Assembly: GCF_020564565.1 (NCBI RefSeq)
Contig: NZ_JAJCTD010000002.1
Location: 248,001-312,000 of the forward strand
Length of the DNA: 64,000 bases
Direction: 5' to 3'
Source of the DNA: Rhodobacter sp. Har01
GTDB lineage: Bacteria > Pseudomonadota > Alphaproteobacteria > Rhodobacterales > Rhodobacteraceae
Of this stretch, positions 25,983-35,236 are shown in pieces. The number at the start of each line of letters is the position of its first letter. Position 1 is the stretch's first letter. A program made the position numbers and the translations under genes. The notes beneath the pieces were generated by a model. That model saw nothing but the letters and a program-made list of their open reading frames with translations, did not search any database and was not told the DNA's origin.

Positions 25983-26398
25983 ACTTCTGGCTGTTCAAGT
26001 CCGAGCCGGACGTCTGGGGCTGGGACCATCAGGTCGCCCGCGGCGATGCGGGCGAGGAATGGCACGGGGTGCGCAACTATCAGGCCCGCAACAACATGCG
26101 GGCGATGCGGCTGGGGGACCTTGGGTTCTTCTACCACTCGAACGTCGGCAAAGAGATCGTCGGCATCGTCGAGGTCTGCCGCGAAAGCGCGCCGGACAGC
26201 ACCACCGACGACCCGCGCTGGGATTGCGTCTGGGTGCGGGCGGTGCGGCCGTTGCAGCGGGCGATCAGCCTTGAGGACTGCAAGGTGACGCCGGGGCTGG
26301 AAGGGATGGTGCTGGTCAACAACACCCGGCTTTCGGTACAGCCGGTCAGCGCGGCGGAATGGGACATCATCTGCAGGCTTGGCGGCCTGGACGCCTGA
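25979..26398 (+). CDS. EVE-domain protein
   Basis: The 139-residue protein starts MNFWLFKSEPDVWGWDHQ and has GVRNYQARNNMRAMRLGD and FFYHSNVGKEIVGIVEV, the standard EVE/PUA-like fold. EVE domains bind modified bases in DNA or RNA; the stand-alone bacterial form is common next to YciI genes, as here. The specific ligand is unknown. ATG 25979 overlaps the YciI stop (ATGA); the frame begins 6 codons earlier without a signal. Confidence 0.9.
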   Translation: MNFWLFKSEPDVWGWDHQVARGDAGEEWHGVRNYQARNNMRAMRLGDLGFFYHSNVGKEIVGIVEVCRESAPDSTTDDPRWDCVWVRAVRPLQRAISLEDCKVTPGLEGMVLVNNTRLSVQPVSAAEWDIICRLGGLDA

Positions 26399-26558
26399 AT
26401 ACCAGGCCGCAGGAGACCCGGGAAGGGGCCTCGGCAGGACCGGCCGCCGGTTGTCGTTCCTGTTTCGTTGACGCTTTGCCCCAGATCGCCGAAAAAGAAA
26501 TATCCTGCCCCCATGATTTGCGGCAAACTCGCCGCAAAGGATTTCAGGGAGAGCCGGA

Positions 26559-26951
26559 ATGGAGTTTCTCAGCGTCCTGGCCGCCGCTGCCGCGGCCTTC
26601 GCCTTTGGCGCAGTCTGGTACATGTCGATGTCGCGGGCCTGGATCGCGGCGGCGGAAATCCCCGTCGGACCGGATGGCAAGCCACAGGGCGGCGGCGCGA
26701 TGCCCTTCGTGGTGGGCATCCTGGCGATGATCCTGGTGGCGGGGATGATGCGGCACAGCTTCGTGACGTCGGGTGTCACCTCGGTCGGCGGCGGCGCGGT
26801 GGCGGGCCTGGGGATCGGCGCCTTCCTGATCACGCCCTGGGTGGCGATGAACTATGCCTTTTCGATGCGGAAGCCGGGGCTGACGGTGATTGACGGAGTC
26901 AACAGCGTGATCGGCTGCACCCTGATGGGCGCCGTGCTGAACCTGTTCTGA
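26559..26951 (+). CDS. DUF1761 family membrane protein
   Basis: The 130-residue protein has four hydrophobic segments and the DUF1761 pattern: AFAFGAVWYMSMSRAWIAA near the N-terminus, then HSFVTSGVTSVGGG and TPWVAMNYAFSMRKPGLTVIDG. Function unknown. CAGGGAGA lies about 6 nt before the ATG. The 160-nt upstream gap holds no evident gene; a strong 13-bp hairpin follows the stop. Confidence 0.8.
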   Translation: MEFLSVLAAAAAAFAFGAVWYMSMSRAWIAAAEIPVGPDGKPQGGGAMPFVVGILAMILVAGMMRHSFVTSGVTSVGGGAVAGLGIGAFLITPWVAMNYAFSMRKPGLTVIDGVNSVIGCTLMGAVLNLF

Positions 26952-26965
26952 AGCCGGAAAACAAA

Positions 26966-26999
26966 ATGGAGGGTCCCGCACCCCTACGGGACCCTCCAT
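26966..26999 (+). terminator. Strong hairpin after the DUF1761 gene
   Basis: ATGGAGGGTCCCG (26966-26978) and CGGGACCCTCCAT (26987-26999) form a perfect 13-bp stem with an 8-nt loop. No T-run follows, so it may stop transcription with Rho or protect the mRNA 3' end. Confidence 0.6.
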
Positions 27000-27150
27000 C
27001 CACCCCACGTGCTCCCCTAGCACCGCACGTGTTCTGATAAGGGTCCCGGGCGCTTCTGCCCTGACGAGAGAAGACATAGCCGACTGCGCGGTTCACCGCA
27101 AAGCCGAAGCCCGAAGAACTTGAGCCAAATGCAAGGAGAGGAGGCGCCAG

Positions 27151-28287
27151 ATGGTGGCGACGACGGTTTTGCTGGGAACCACGAAGGGCACCTTCCTGCT
27201 GGTGCAAGAGGCCGGGCGCTGGCGCGCACGCGGGCCGTTCTGCGACGGCTGGCCGATCAACCATGTGATCGGCGACCCGCAGACCGGCACGATCTGGGCC
27301 GGCGGCGGCAACGACTGGACCGGCGCGGGGGTCTGGCGGTCCGGCGACGGCGGCGAAAGCTGGACGCTGGCGCAGCTGTCGAATGGAAAATTCGACGAGT
27401 TCCTGACCAACGATCCGTCCTTCATCGAATTCGTCGGCCATGGGCCGAATCCCCCTGCCCCGTTCACCGGCTCGGTCGAATCTGTCTGGTCCTTGCACCA
27501 TGCCGGCAAGCGGCTGCTGGCCGGGGTGAAACCGGCGCAGCTTTACGCCAGCGACGACGGCGGCGCCGGCTGGACCCGGCTGGACGGGTTGAACGACCAC
27601 CCCAGCGCGCCCGAGTGGCAACCGGGTGCGGCGGGACTGGTGCTGCATTCCATCGTCAGCGACCCCGGGAACCCGGCGCATCTGTGGCTGGGCATCTCTG
27701 CCGCGGGAGTGTTTGCCAGCGAGGACGGCGGGGCGACCTGGGAGAGGCGGAACCGGCTGTCGAATGCGGCGGCGCATCACGGCCATGACCACCCGGCGGC
27801 CCCGCAAGGGCACGAGATCGGCCATTGCGTGCACAACCTGGGCCGCGGGTCGGGGGGTCGGCTGTACCAGCAGAACCACCATGGGGTGTTCCGCAGCCCG
27901 GACGGCGGGCGCAACTGGGATGACATCACGGAAGGCCTGCCCTCGACGTTTGGCTTTCCCGTCGCGGTGCATCCGACCGACCCCGAGACACTGTGGGTGA
28001 TCCCGCTGAACGGCGACATGGCGGGCCGGTTCCCGCCCGATGCGGCGGCCGCGGTCTGGCGGTCGCGCGATGGCGGTGCAAGCTGGCAGGCCTGCCGCAA
28101 CGGCCTGCCGCAGGAGGGCTGCTTTTTCACCGTGCTGCGGCAGGGCATGGCGGTGGCCCCGGATGCCGGGCTGTTCTTCGGCACCAACAGCGGGTCGGTC
28201 TTTCACAGCGCCGATGAGGGCGAGACCTGGCACGAGATCGCGCGGCACCTGCCCACGGTGCTGGCGGTCGAGGTGATGCAGGCATGA
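27151..28287 (+). CDS. Asp-box (BNR/VPS10-like) beta-propeller protein
   Basis: The 378-residue protein has six Asp-box repeats S/T-x-D-x-G-x-x-W at residues 64-71, 134-141, 190-197, 249-256, 305-312 and 353-360, which build a six-bladed or larger beta-propeller as in sialidases and photosystem-assembly factors. There is no signal peptide and no sialidase catalytic set, so it is likely a cytosolic binding protein or an uncharacterised enzyme. His-rich stretch AAHHGHDHPAAPQGHEIGH (about 207-225) could bind metal. AAGGAGAGGAGG precedes the ATG. It stands alone between two hairpins. Confidence 0.82.
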   Translation: MVATTVLLGTTKGTFLLVQEAGRWRARGPFCDGWPINHVIGDPQTGTIWAGGGNDWTGAGVWRSGDGGESWTLAQLSNGKFDEFLTNDPSFIEFVGHGPNPPAPFTGSVESVWSLHHAGKRLLAGVKPAQLYASDDGGAGWTRLDGLNDHPSAPEWQPGAAGLVLHSIVSDPGNPAHLWLGISAAGVFASEDGGATWERRNRLSNAAAHHGHDHPAAPQGHEIGHCVHNLGRGSGGRLYQQNHHGVFRSPDGGRNWDDITEGLPSTFGFPVAVHPTDPETLWVIPLNGDMAGRFPPDAAAAVWRSRDGGASWQACRNGLPQEGCFFTVLRQGMAVAPDAGLFFGTNSGSVFHSADEGETWHEIARHLPTVLAVEVMQA

Positions 28288-28291
28288 GAAA

Positions 28292-28316
28292 GCCCGCGCC
28301 GCAGCCCGGCGCGGGC
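28292..28316. terminator. Terminator between convergent Asp-box and DUF2853 genes
   Basis: GCCCGCGCC (28292-28300) and GGCGCGGGC (28308-28316) form a perfect 9-bp stem with a 7-nt loop, placed between two converging genes. Confidence 0.6.
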
Positions 28317-28338
28317 GTCTGAAAGGCCGGAGCGGCGC

Positions 28339-28680
28339 TTACTTGTAGGCGGCTTCGCGGCCGAAATGCTTGACCAGCATGTAGTAGAACACGGCGCGGA
28401 ACTTGCTGCGTTCCGACTTGCCGTAGGTCTCGATGGCGGCGTTGATGCCTTCCATCAGCGCGGGGCCGTCCTTGAGGCCCAGCTTCTTGATCAGGAAGTT
28501 GGTCTTGATGCGCTCAAGCTCATCCTTGTCGGAGGCGGCGACGGTGGACGCGTCGTTGTCATAGATCGACGGGCCGCAGCCGATGGTGACCTTGGTCAGA
28601 AGGCCCATGTCGGGCGTCATTTTGCATTTGTTCGTAAGGTCGTCGGCGTATCTGGCGATCAGTTCGTCGCGCTTGCCCAT
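28339..28680 (-). CDS. DUF2853 family protein
   Basis: A 113-residue soluble helical protein beginning MGKRDELIARYADDL and containing TKVTIGCGPSIYDNDASTVA and KSERSKFRAVFYYMLVKHFG, the DUF2853 pattern. The family is found in alphaproteobacteria and bacteroidetes with no known function. Single gene; its transcript would end at the shared hairpin at 28292-28316. The start has a GAGGG before ATG 28680. Confidence 0.85.
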   Translation of the reverse strand: MGKRDELIARYADDLTNKCKMTPDMGLLTKVTIGCGPSIYDNDASTVAASDKDELERIKTNFLIKKLGLKDGPALMEGINAAIETYGKSERSKFRAVFYYMLVKHFGREAAYK

Positions 28681-28765
28681 GTTTTTCCCTCGTTCCTTGT
28701 CACAGATCCCCCACCCGGCGGAGGGACGCCCGGCAGCTTAGGACATGAGCGTCGTCTGGCAATGG

Positions 28766-28803
28766 GGAAAATCCTTCGGCCCGCGTCAGGGCAGACGCGG
28801 ACC
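28766..28803 (-). terminator. ahcY: Terminator after ahcY
   Basis: On the minus strand GGTCCGCGTC (28803-28794) pairs with GACGCGGGCC (28787-28778) with one G-T pair, followed by GAAGGATTTTCC. It lies 30 nt past the ahcY stop. Confidence 0.7.
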
Positions 28804-28832
28804 GAAGCGAAGCATTTGCGCCAGGCGGGCGG

Positions 28833-30233
<1,401 letters not shown>

Positions 30234-30309
30234 CCCGGCGCACTCCTTGATCCCTTGATGGCGGGGCAGATAGCATCGAAGCGGCGGCGAGACAACTGAG
30301 GGGACGGGG

Positions 30310-30903
30310 ATGAAACAGCCGCGGGCGTGGCAGAGGATGCTGTCGGGGCGGCGGCTGGACCTCTTGGACCCCACGCCGATGGACATCGAGGTCGAGGACA
30401 TCGCGCATGGGCTGGCGTTCGTGGCGCGCTGGAACGGGCAGACTCGGGGCGACTGGCCCTATTCTGTCGCCGAGCATTCGCTGCTGGTGGAGGAGATCTT
30501 TGCCCGGGCCAACGCCGGGGTGCCGGCGAAGTGGCGGCTGGCGGCGCTGCTGCATGATGCGCCGGAATACGTGATCGGCGACATGATCAGCCCGGTAAAG
30601 GCGGCGGTGGGGCCGGGATACGGCGCGCTGGACGAACGGCTGACGGCGGCGGTGCACCTGCGGTTCGGGCTGCCGGCGGTGCTGCCGGTGCCGATCAAGA
30701 AGCAGATCAAGGCGGCGGACAAGGTCAGCGCCTGGCTGGAGGCGGTGCAGATCGCGGGATTTTCGATCCCCGAGGCGGACCGGTTCTTTGGCAAGCCGGA
30801 AGCAGGGACCGTGCGGGGGCTGGAGATTCGGCTGCGTCCGCCCGCGGTGGTGCGGGCGGAGTATGTGCAGCGTCATGCAGACCTGCTGGCGGCCTGCGGG
30901 TAA
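30310..30903 (+). CDS. HD-domain hydrolase (YfbR-like)
   Basis: The 197-residue protein has the HD metal residues H56 (SVAEHSLLV), H82-D83 ([13 protein letters not shown]) and an Asp in [11 protein letters not shown]. This matches the YfbR branch, of which E. coli YfbR is a 5'-deoxynucleotidase. It differs strongly from the island HD protein at 12-13 kb in sequence, size and base composition. GGGGACGGGG precedes the ATG. It is divergent from ahcY (76-nt gap) and may be the unnamed frame reported beside ahcY in R. capsulatus, though that match is from memory of gene order. Confidence 0.85.
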   Translation: MKQPRAWQRMLSGRRLDLLDPTPMDIEVEDIAHGLAFVARWNGQTRGDWPYSVAEHSLLVEEIFARANAGVPAKWRLAALLHDAPEYVIGDMISPVKAAVGPGYGALDERLTAAVHLRFGLPAVLPVPIKKQIKAADKVSAWLEAVQIAGFSIPEADRFFGKPEAGTVRGLEIRLRPPAVVRAEYVQRHADLLAACG

Positions 30904-30916
30904 GCGACCGGGCCGG

Positions 30917-31060
30917 TCAGTCCCGCCCGCCGATCGAGGCCATCCAGCGGCGCATCGTTTCGCGGTCGCGTTCCGGGTCGGCCCGGCGGGCCGGTTCATC
31001 AGGCCGCAACGGAACTCCGCGGGCGGCGATGAGCAGGGCATCTGCGAAAATGCTTAACAT
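30917..31060 (-). CDS. Small protein of 47 residues, unknown function
   Basis: The frame reads MLSIFADALLIAARGVPL, then RPDEPARRADPERDRETM and ends RRWMASIGGRD. AAAGGAGAAGGAC immediately before the ATG is one of the best ribosome sites in the window, which is the main reason to call it. The protein has a hydrophobic N-terminal helix and a charged, basic C-terminal half. It lies between the HD gene and the LysR gene on the opposite strand, 100 nt from the LysR start, so the two share an intergenic control region. No family recognised. Confidence 0.65.
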   Translation of the reverse strand: MLSIFADALLIAARGVPLRPDEPARRADPERDRETMRRWMASIGGRD

Positions 31061-31160
31061 GTCCTTCTCCTTTGGGTGCCGGTTTCTGAGGCTGTTTCTA
31101 GCCGAAGGATGGCATCTTGCCCAATCAGCAATTCTTCCATAATGTTAGACAGGCTATCAT

Positions 31161-32036
31161 ATGAGCATCACCTGGTCCCGCCTTCCGTCGCTGTCCGCTC
31201 TGCGCGCCTTTCACGCGGTGGCAGAGGGTGGCGGCTATTCGCAGGCCGCCCGGGCGCTGAACGTGACCCATGCTGCGGTGGCCCAACAGGTGCGGTCGCT
31301 GGAAAAGCTGCTGGGCCTGGCGCTGGTGCTGCGGCAGGGGCGCGGCATGGCGCTGACGGCCGAAGGGGCCGATCTGGCGCGGGCGCTGTCCGAGGGGTTC
31401 GGCACAATCCAGGCCGGGGTCGAGGCGCTGCGGGCAGGCGGCGCGGCGCGGCCGGTGCGGATCACGCTGACGCCCAGCTTTGCGACGCAATGGCTGATGC
31501 CGCGGCTCAAGGAGTTCTGGGACCGGCACCCCGACATTGCGCTGTCGCTGCATCCGGACGCGCGGGTGTCGGACCTGCGGCGCGACGGAATGGATATCGG
31601 CCTGCGCTATGGCAACGGCAATTGGCCGGGGGTCGAGGCCAGATTCCTGGCCCCGGCGCGGATGGCGGTGGCCTGCGCGCCGGAATTGCTGGCGGGCCGC
31701 AAGACCCTGACCGCGGCCGAGATGCAGGGGATGGACTGGTTGCTGACCCGGGATTGGCCCGAGCAGGAGAATTACCTGGCAAGCCTGGGCCTGGAACCGG
31801 CGACGCTGAGCCGCAGCGAGTTTCCCGGCGAGGAATTGTCGCTGGCGGCGGCGCGGCAGGGGCTGGGGCTGATCGTCGAAAGCCTGGCGCTGATGGAGGA
31901 AGATATCCGCGAGGGCCGGCTGGTGCTGATCCACGACAGCCGGGCGCAATTGCCGGCGTATTTCGTGGTCACAACGCCCGGGCCGCAAAGGGCAGCGACC
32001 CGGGCATTTCTCAAATGGCTGTTCCTGTCGGCCTGA
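31161..32036 (+). CDS. LysR-family transcriptional regulator (HvrB position)
   Basis: The 291-residue protein has the N-terminal LysR winged HTH (LSALRAFHAVAEGGGYSQAA, VTHAAVAQQVRSLEKLLG) and a GcvA-like effector domain (ITLTPSFATQWLMPRLKEFW, MDIGLRYGNGNWPG). In R. capsulatus the LysR regulator HvrB lies between hvrA and ahcY and activates ahcY under dim light; the position here is the same, so this may be its orthologue, but sequence identity was not measured. It converges with hvrA, the stops being 3 nt apart. A divergent small protein gene starts 100 nt upstream, the usual LysR arrangement for a target gene. Confidence 0.85.
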   Translation: MSITWSRLPSLSALRAFHAVAEGGGYSQAARALNVTHAAVAQQVRSLEKLLGLALVLRQGRGMALTAEGADLARALSEGFGTIQAGVEALRAGGAARPVRITLTPSFATQWLMPRLKEFWDRHPDIALSLHPDARVSDLRRDGMDIGLRYGNGNWPGVEARFLAPARMAVACAPELLAGRKTLTAAEMQGMDWLLTRDWPEQENYLASLGLEPATLSRSEFPGEELSLAAARQGLGLIVESLALMEEDIREGRLVLIHDSRAQLPAYFVVTTPGPQRAATRAFLKWLFLSA

Positions 32037-32039
32037 CGA

Positions 32040-32354
32040 TCAGACCGCCATATCCTCGGGCTTCTTGCCCTTGGCCAGCGCCTCGGAGAACCAGCGCGGC
32101 TTGCGGCCACGGCCGGTCCAGGTGTCAGACCTGTTGGCCGGATTGGCATATTTCGCCGCCGAGGGCGTCCGCTTGCGCGTGGCCGGAGCGCCGGTCAATT
32201 CTTCCAGGGAGAAGCCCATTTCACGGGCCTTTTCCTGCAACTCGGCCAGGGCCTGCTTCTTCTTGCGGTCTTCGAACGACGCAACGGCTTTCGCCACTTG
32301 CGATTGCAAATCCTTCAACTCTTTCAGCGACAGGGAGTTGAGGTTGATGTCCAT
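32040..32354 (-). CDS. hvrA: H-NS-family nucleoid protein (HvrA/Spb-like)
   Basis: The 104-residue protein has an N-terminal coiled-coil (about residues 8-45) for oligomerisation and the C-terminal H-NS DNA-binding motif KYANPANRSDTWTGRGRKPRW. R. capsulatus HvrA is an H-NS-like protein encoded directly after regA that adjusts photosynthesis and nitrogen-fixation genes; gene order senC-regA-hvrA is identical here. ATG 32354 is preferred over the longer frame. The leader carries a hairpin that can cover the ribosome site. Confidence 0.88.
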   Translation of the reverse strand: MDINLNSLSLKELKDLQSQVAKAVASFEDRKKKQALAELQEKAREMGFSLEELTGAPATRKRTPSAAKYANPANRSDTWTGRGRKPRWFSEALAKGKKPEDMAV

Positions 32355-32364
32355 GCCTTGGCTT

Positions 32365-32385
32365 CCTCTGCTTGGTTTGCAGAGG
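32365..32385 (-). promoter_or_regulatory. hvrA: Leader hairpin next to the hvrA ribosome-binding site
   Basis: On the minus strand CCTCTGC (32385-32379) pairs perfectly with GCAGAGG (32371-32365) around a 7-nt loop. The second arm includes the AGAGG that is part of the likely ribosome site 10 nt before ATG. It could limit translation; the effect is inferred. Confidence 0.45.
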
Positions 32386-32422
32386 TGATAATCCAATCGC
32401 CGAATAGGCGCAATGGAAATAC

Positions 32423-32977
32423 CTATTTCGGGCTGCGCTTGGCAAGAATGCGCTGCAACGTGCGGCGGTGCATGTTCAGACGGCGCGCGGTTTCCGAAAC
32501 GTTGCGGTCGCACATTTCATAGACGCGCTGGATGTGTTCCCAACGCACGCGGTCGGCCGACATCGGGTTTTCCGGTGGCGGCGGCAGGGTTTCGCCGCGC
32601 GCAAGCAATGCATTCATCACGTCATTCGCATCGGCGGGTTTCGACAGATAGTCGATGGCACCGATCTTGACGGCCGCAACGGCGGTGGCAATGGCGCCAT
32701 AGCCGGTCAGCACGACGATGCGGCAATCGGGGCGCCGCTCGCGCAGGGTTTCCACCACGTCAAGGCCGTTGCCGTCTTCCAGCCGCAGGTCGACCACGGC
32801 ATAGGCCGGCGGGCGGGATTGGGCGATCAGCTTGCCGGCGGCGACGCTTTCCGCCGTCTCGGTCAGGAAGCCGCGCTTCTCCATCGCCTTGGCCAGTCGC
32901 TTGACGAAGGGTTCGTCGTCATCGACCAGGAGCAGGGTCCGGTCGGCGCCCAGGTCGGCTTGCAGGTCTTCGGCCAT
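32423..32977 (-). CDS. regA: Redox response regulator RegA/PrrA
   Basis: The 184-residue regulator is the DNA-binding partner of RegB/PrrB and controls respiration, photosynthesis, carbon and nitrogen fixation according to redox state. The receiver domain has the acidic pocket DD (19-20) and the phospho-accepting D63 (VVDLRLEDG), plus K in YLSKPAD. The C-terminal Fis-type HTH reads NVSETARRLNMHRRTLQRIL. ATG 32977 gives exactly the 184-residue length of PrrA and has AAAGGA upstream; the frame starts 10 codons earlier. Between senC and hvrA, as in Rhodobacter. Confidence 0.95.
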   Translation of the reverse strand: MAEDLQADLGADRTLLLVDDDEPFVKRLAKAMEKRGFLTETAESVAAGKLIAQSRPPAYAVVDLRLEDGNGLDVVETLRERRPDCRIVVLTGYGAIATAVAAVKIGAIDYLSKPADANDVMNALLARGETLPPPPENPMSADRVRWEHIQRVYEMCDRNVSETARRLNMHRRTLQRILAKRSPK

Positions 32978-33037
32978 CGGCGCGGTTCCTTTGCTATTCC
33001 GCATCAAGCGTAAAGATATTATTGAGACTGGTCAATT

Positions 33038-33658
33038 TTACTGCGCGGCCGCTTCCAGGAAGCAACTGACGCCGGCGGCACGCTGGTCGGCCGGTGTGTC
33101 ATGCTTGAAGAAATCCATGAAGCCAAGCCCCGGCAGCACCAGGTAGGTGAAGGCCGAATGATCGACCAGGTAGAACTCGGGGTCACCGTCCTGCTTCTTG
33201 AAGTAGGCCCGGTAGGCCTTGGCGGCGGCGGCGACCTGCGCTTCCGATCCGGTCAGACCGATGGCGCGCGGATGGATGTTGGAAGCGAAATCGCCCACCA
33301 CCTTGGCGGTATCGCGGGCCGGGTCGATCGAGACGAAGACCAGGTTAACCTTGTGGCCCTGCTCTTCCAGGATATCGACGGCCTCGGCGTTCAGCGACAT
33401 GTCCAGCGGGCAGACGTCGGGGCAGAAGGTATAGCCGAAGTAGACCAGCGTCGGCGCGGTGATCACGTCGGTGTCAGTGACGGTGCGGCCGTCCTTGTCG
33501 ATCAGGGTGAAGGGTCCGCCGATATCGCCGCCGGCCGCGCCCGAGCGGCACTGGGCAAAGGCGTCGTCGCCGCCGCGCGGCCAGAGGGCATAGCCGGCCA
33601 TTGCCCCAAGCGCCGCCGCCGCCACTGCGGCAGCCGCCAAAGCATAGAGTCTGGACAT
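33038..33658 (-). CDS. senC: SCO1/SenC/PrrC copper chaperone
   Basis: The 206-residue protein has an N-terminal membrane anchor (about 5-26) and a thioredoxin-fold domain with the copper ligands C79, C83 (FCPDVCP) and H167 (VDHSAFTYLV). Members deliver copper to the CuA site of cytochrome c oxidase and, in R. sphaeroides, PrrC also passes a redox signal toward the RegB/PrrB kinase. It is divergent from regB (92-nt gap) and lies upstream of regA. ATG 33658 fits the anchor start. Confidence 0.93.
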   Translation of the reverse strand: MSRLYALAAAAVAAAALGAMAGYALWPRGGDDAFAQCRSGAAGGDIGGPFTLIDKDGRTVTDTDVITAPTLVYFGYTFCPDVCPLDMSLNAEAVDILEEQGHKVNLVFVSIDPARDTAKVVGDFASNIHPRAIGLTGSEAQVAAAAKAYRAYFKKQDGDPEFYLVDHSAFTYLVLPGLGFMDFFKHDTPADQRAAGVSCFLEAAAQ

Positions 33659-33750
33659 GCGTTCTTCCCTCTCCCCGCACCCGCCCGGCATTGATCGCGC
33701 CGCCGCGCACCCTTAACAAGGGCCAACAAGCTCTTAACGGCTGGACGTGC

Positions 33751-35142
33751 ATGCAACAAGACGACAGTCAGGGCTTTCTCTTCGCCGAAGCCCGCAGCAC
33801 CGGGGTGCGCCTGCGCACGCTGATCCAGTTGCGCTGGATGGCGATCGTGGGCCAGCTGGCGGCGATTGCCGTGGCAGACCGGTTCCTTCATCTGCAACTG
33901 CCGCTGGGCCTGAGCTTCATGGCGGTCGGGGCCTCGATCATTGCCAATCTGGTTTCGGTCTTTGTCTTCCCGGAAAACAAGCGCCTGACCGAGTTCGAGA
34001 CGCTGTTGATGCTGCTGTTCGACCTGACGCAGCTGTCTTCGCTGATCTACCTTTCCGGCGGGCTGACCAACCCCTTCGCGCTGCTGATCCTGGCGCCGGT
34101 GACGATCTCGGCCAGCGCGCTTGGCCTGCGCACGACGCTGTTCCTGGGCGCCATGGCGGTGCTGTTCATCTCGGTCACCGGCTTTTTCAACCTGCCGCTG
34201 CGCAATGCCGACGGCAGCGTGCTTGAGATTCCGCCGATCCTGGAGTTCGGCTACTGGATCGCGATCATCGTCGGCATCCTGTTCCTGGGCCTGTATTCGC
34301 GCCGCGTGGCAACCGAGATGCGGGCGATGGCGGATGCGCTGCTGGCCACCCAGATGGCGCTGGCGCGGGAACAGAAGCTGACCGACCTGGGCGGCGTGGT
34401 CGCCGCGGCGGCACATGAGCTGGGCACGCCGCTGGCCACCATCAAGCTGGTCAGCGGCGAGTTGATGGAGGAACTGGACGAGGGGTCGGAGCTGTTCGAC
34501 GACGCCCGGCTGATCCGCGAACAGGCCGACCGCTGCCGCGACATCCTGCGCAGCATGGGCCGCGCCGGGAAGGACGACCTGCAACTGCGCCAGGCCCCGC
34601 TGGGGGCCGTGCTGCGCGAGGCCGCCGAGCCGCATTCGGCGCGTGGCAAGACGCTGGTGTTCAACCTGCAGCCCGGCCCCGGCGGCGCCGACCGCCAGCC
34701 CACCGTGCTGCGCCGGCCCGAGATCATTCATGGCCTGCGCAACCTGATTCAGAATGCGGTGGACTTTTCCCGCACCACGGTCTGGATCGACGCCGAATGG
34801 GCCGAGCGCAACATCCTGGTGCGCATCGTCGACGACGGCGAGGGCTATCCGCCCAACGTCATCGGCCGCATCGGCGACCCCTTTGTCCGCTCGCGCCGGT
34901 CCGAGCAGGACCTGACCAAGCGCCCGGAATACGAAGGCATGGGCCTGGGCCTGTTCATCGCCAAGACGCTGCTGGAACGCTCGGGCGCGCAATTGACCTT
35001 CGCCAATGCCTCGGATCCGTTCCTGGCGCCCGACGAGCGGCCCGAACGTTGCGGCGCGGTGATCGAGGCGATCTGGCTTGCCGTCGACCTGCTGGCCCCT
35101 GCCGGATCGACCGGGGCACAGAATGCCCGGATCGAGGTCTGA
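33751..35142 (+). CDS. regB: Redox sensor histidine kinase RegB/PrrB
   Basis: The 463-residue kinase has six membrane helices in the first 170 residues, with the quinone-sensing motif GGLTNPFALL between them, then the H-box H222 (AAAAHELGTPLATIK), the redox-active cysteine C262 (QADRCRDILR) in the dimer interface, and the N, G1 and G2 boxes of the ATPase (LIQNAVDFS, DDGEGYP, GMGLGLFIAKTLLERSG). It phosphorylates RegA under reducing conditions. Length matches PrrB. ATG 33751 is chosen by alignment logic with the known N-terminus; its ribosome site is weak. Divergent from senC-regA-hvrA, the classical layout. Confidence 0.95.
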   Translation: MQQDDSQGFLFAEARSTGVRLRTLIQLRWMAIVGQLAAIAVADRFLHLQLPLGLSFMAVGASIIANLVSVFVFPENKRLTEFETLLMLLFDLTQLSSLIYLSGGLTNPFALLILAPVTISASALGLRTTLFLGAMAVLFISVTGFFNLPLRNADGSVLEIPPILEFGYWIAIIVGILFLGLYSRRVATEMRAMADALLATQMALAREQKLTDLGGVVAAAAHELGTPLATIKLVSGELMEELDEGSELFDDARLIREQADRCRDILRSMGRAGKDDLQLRQAPLGAVLREAAEPHSARGKTLVFNLQPGPGGADRQPTVLRRPEIIHGLRNLIQNAVDFSRTTVWIDAEWAERNILVRIVDDGEGYPPNVIGRIGDPFVRSRRSEQDLTKRPEYEGMGLGLFIAKTLLERSGAQLTFANASDPFLAPDERPERCGAVIEAIWLAVDLLAPAGSTGAQNARIEV

Positions 35143-35173
35143 ACCGCCGCTGCGGTGTCACAGGGTTAATGGA

Positions 35174-35189
35174 TTAACGATGCGTTAAC
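35174..35189 (+). promoter_or_regulatory. CtrA-binding box (TTAA-N7-TTAAC)
   Basis: TTAA (35174-35177), seven bases, then TTAAC (35185-35189) is a perfect match to the CtrA consensus. A further TTAA half-site lies at 35166-35169. The box is 47 nt before the GTG start of the DivL-like gene and within the regB intergenic region. Confidence 0.6.
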
Positions 35190-35236
35190 CGACCGCGGGC
35201 TAGTCTGCCCGAAAGCCTTAGCGGGACGGACGGATC

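Noticed and set aside
30234..30309. SAH riboswitch upstream of ahcY
   Set aside because: The 76-nt gap is short and contains none of the conserved SAH aptamer blocks.
33713..33738. Two TTAAC motifs upstream of regB as a second CtrA site
   Set aside because: They are separated by 16 nt, not seven, so the spacing does not fit the CtrA consensus.
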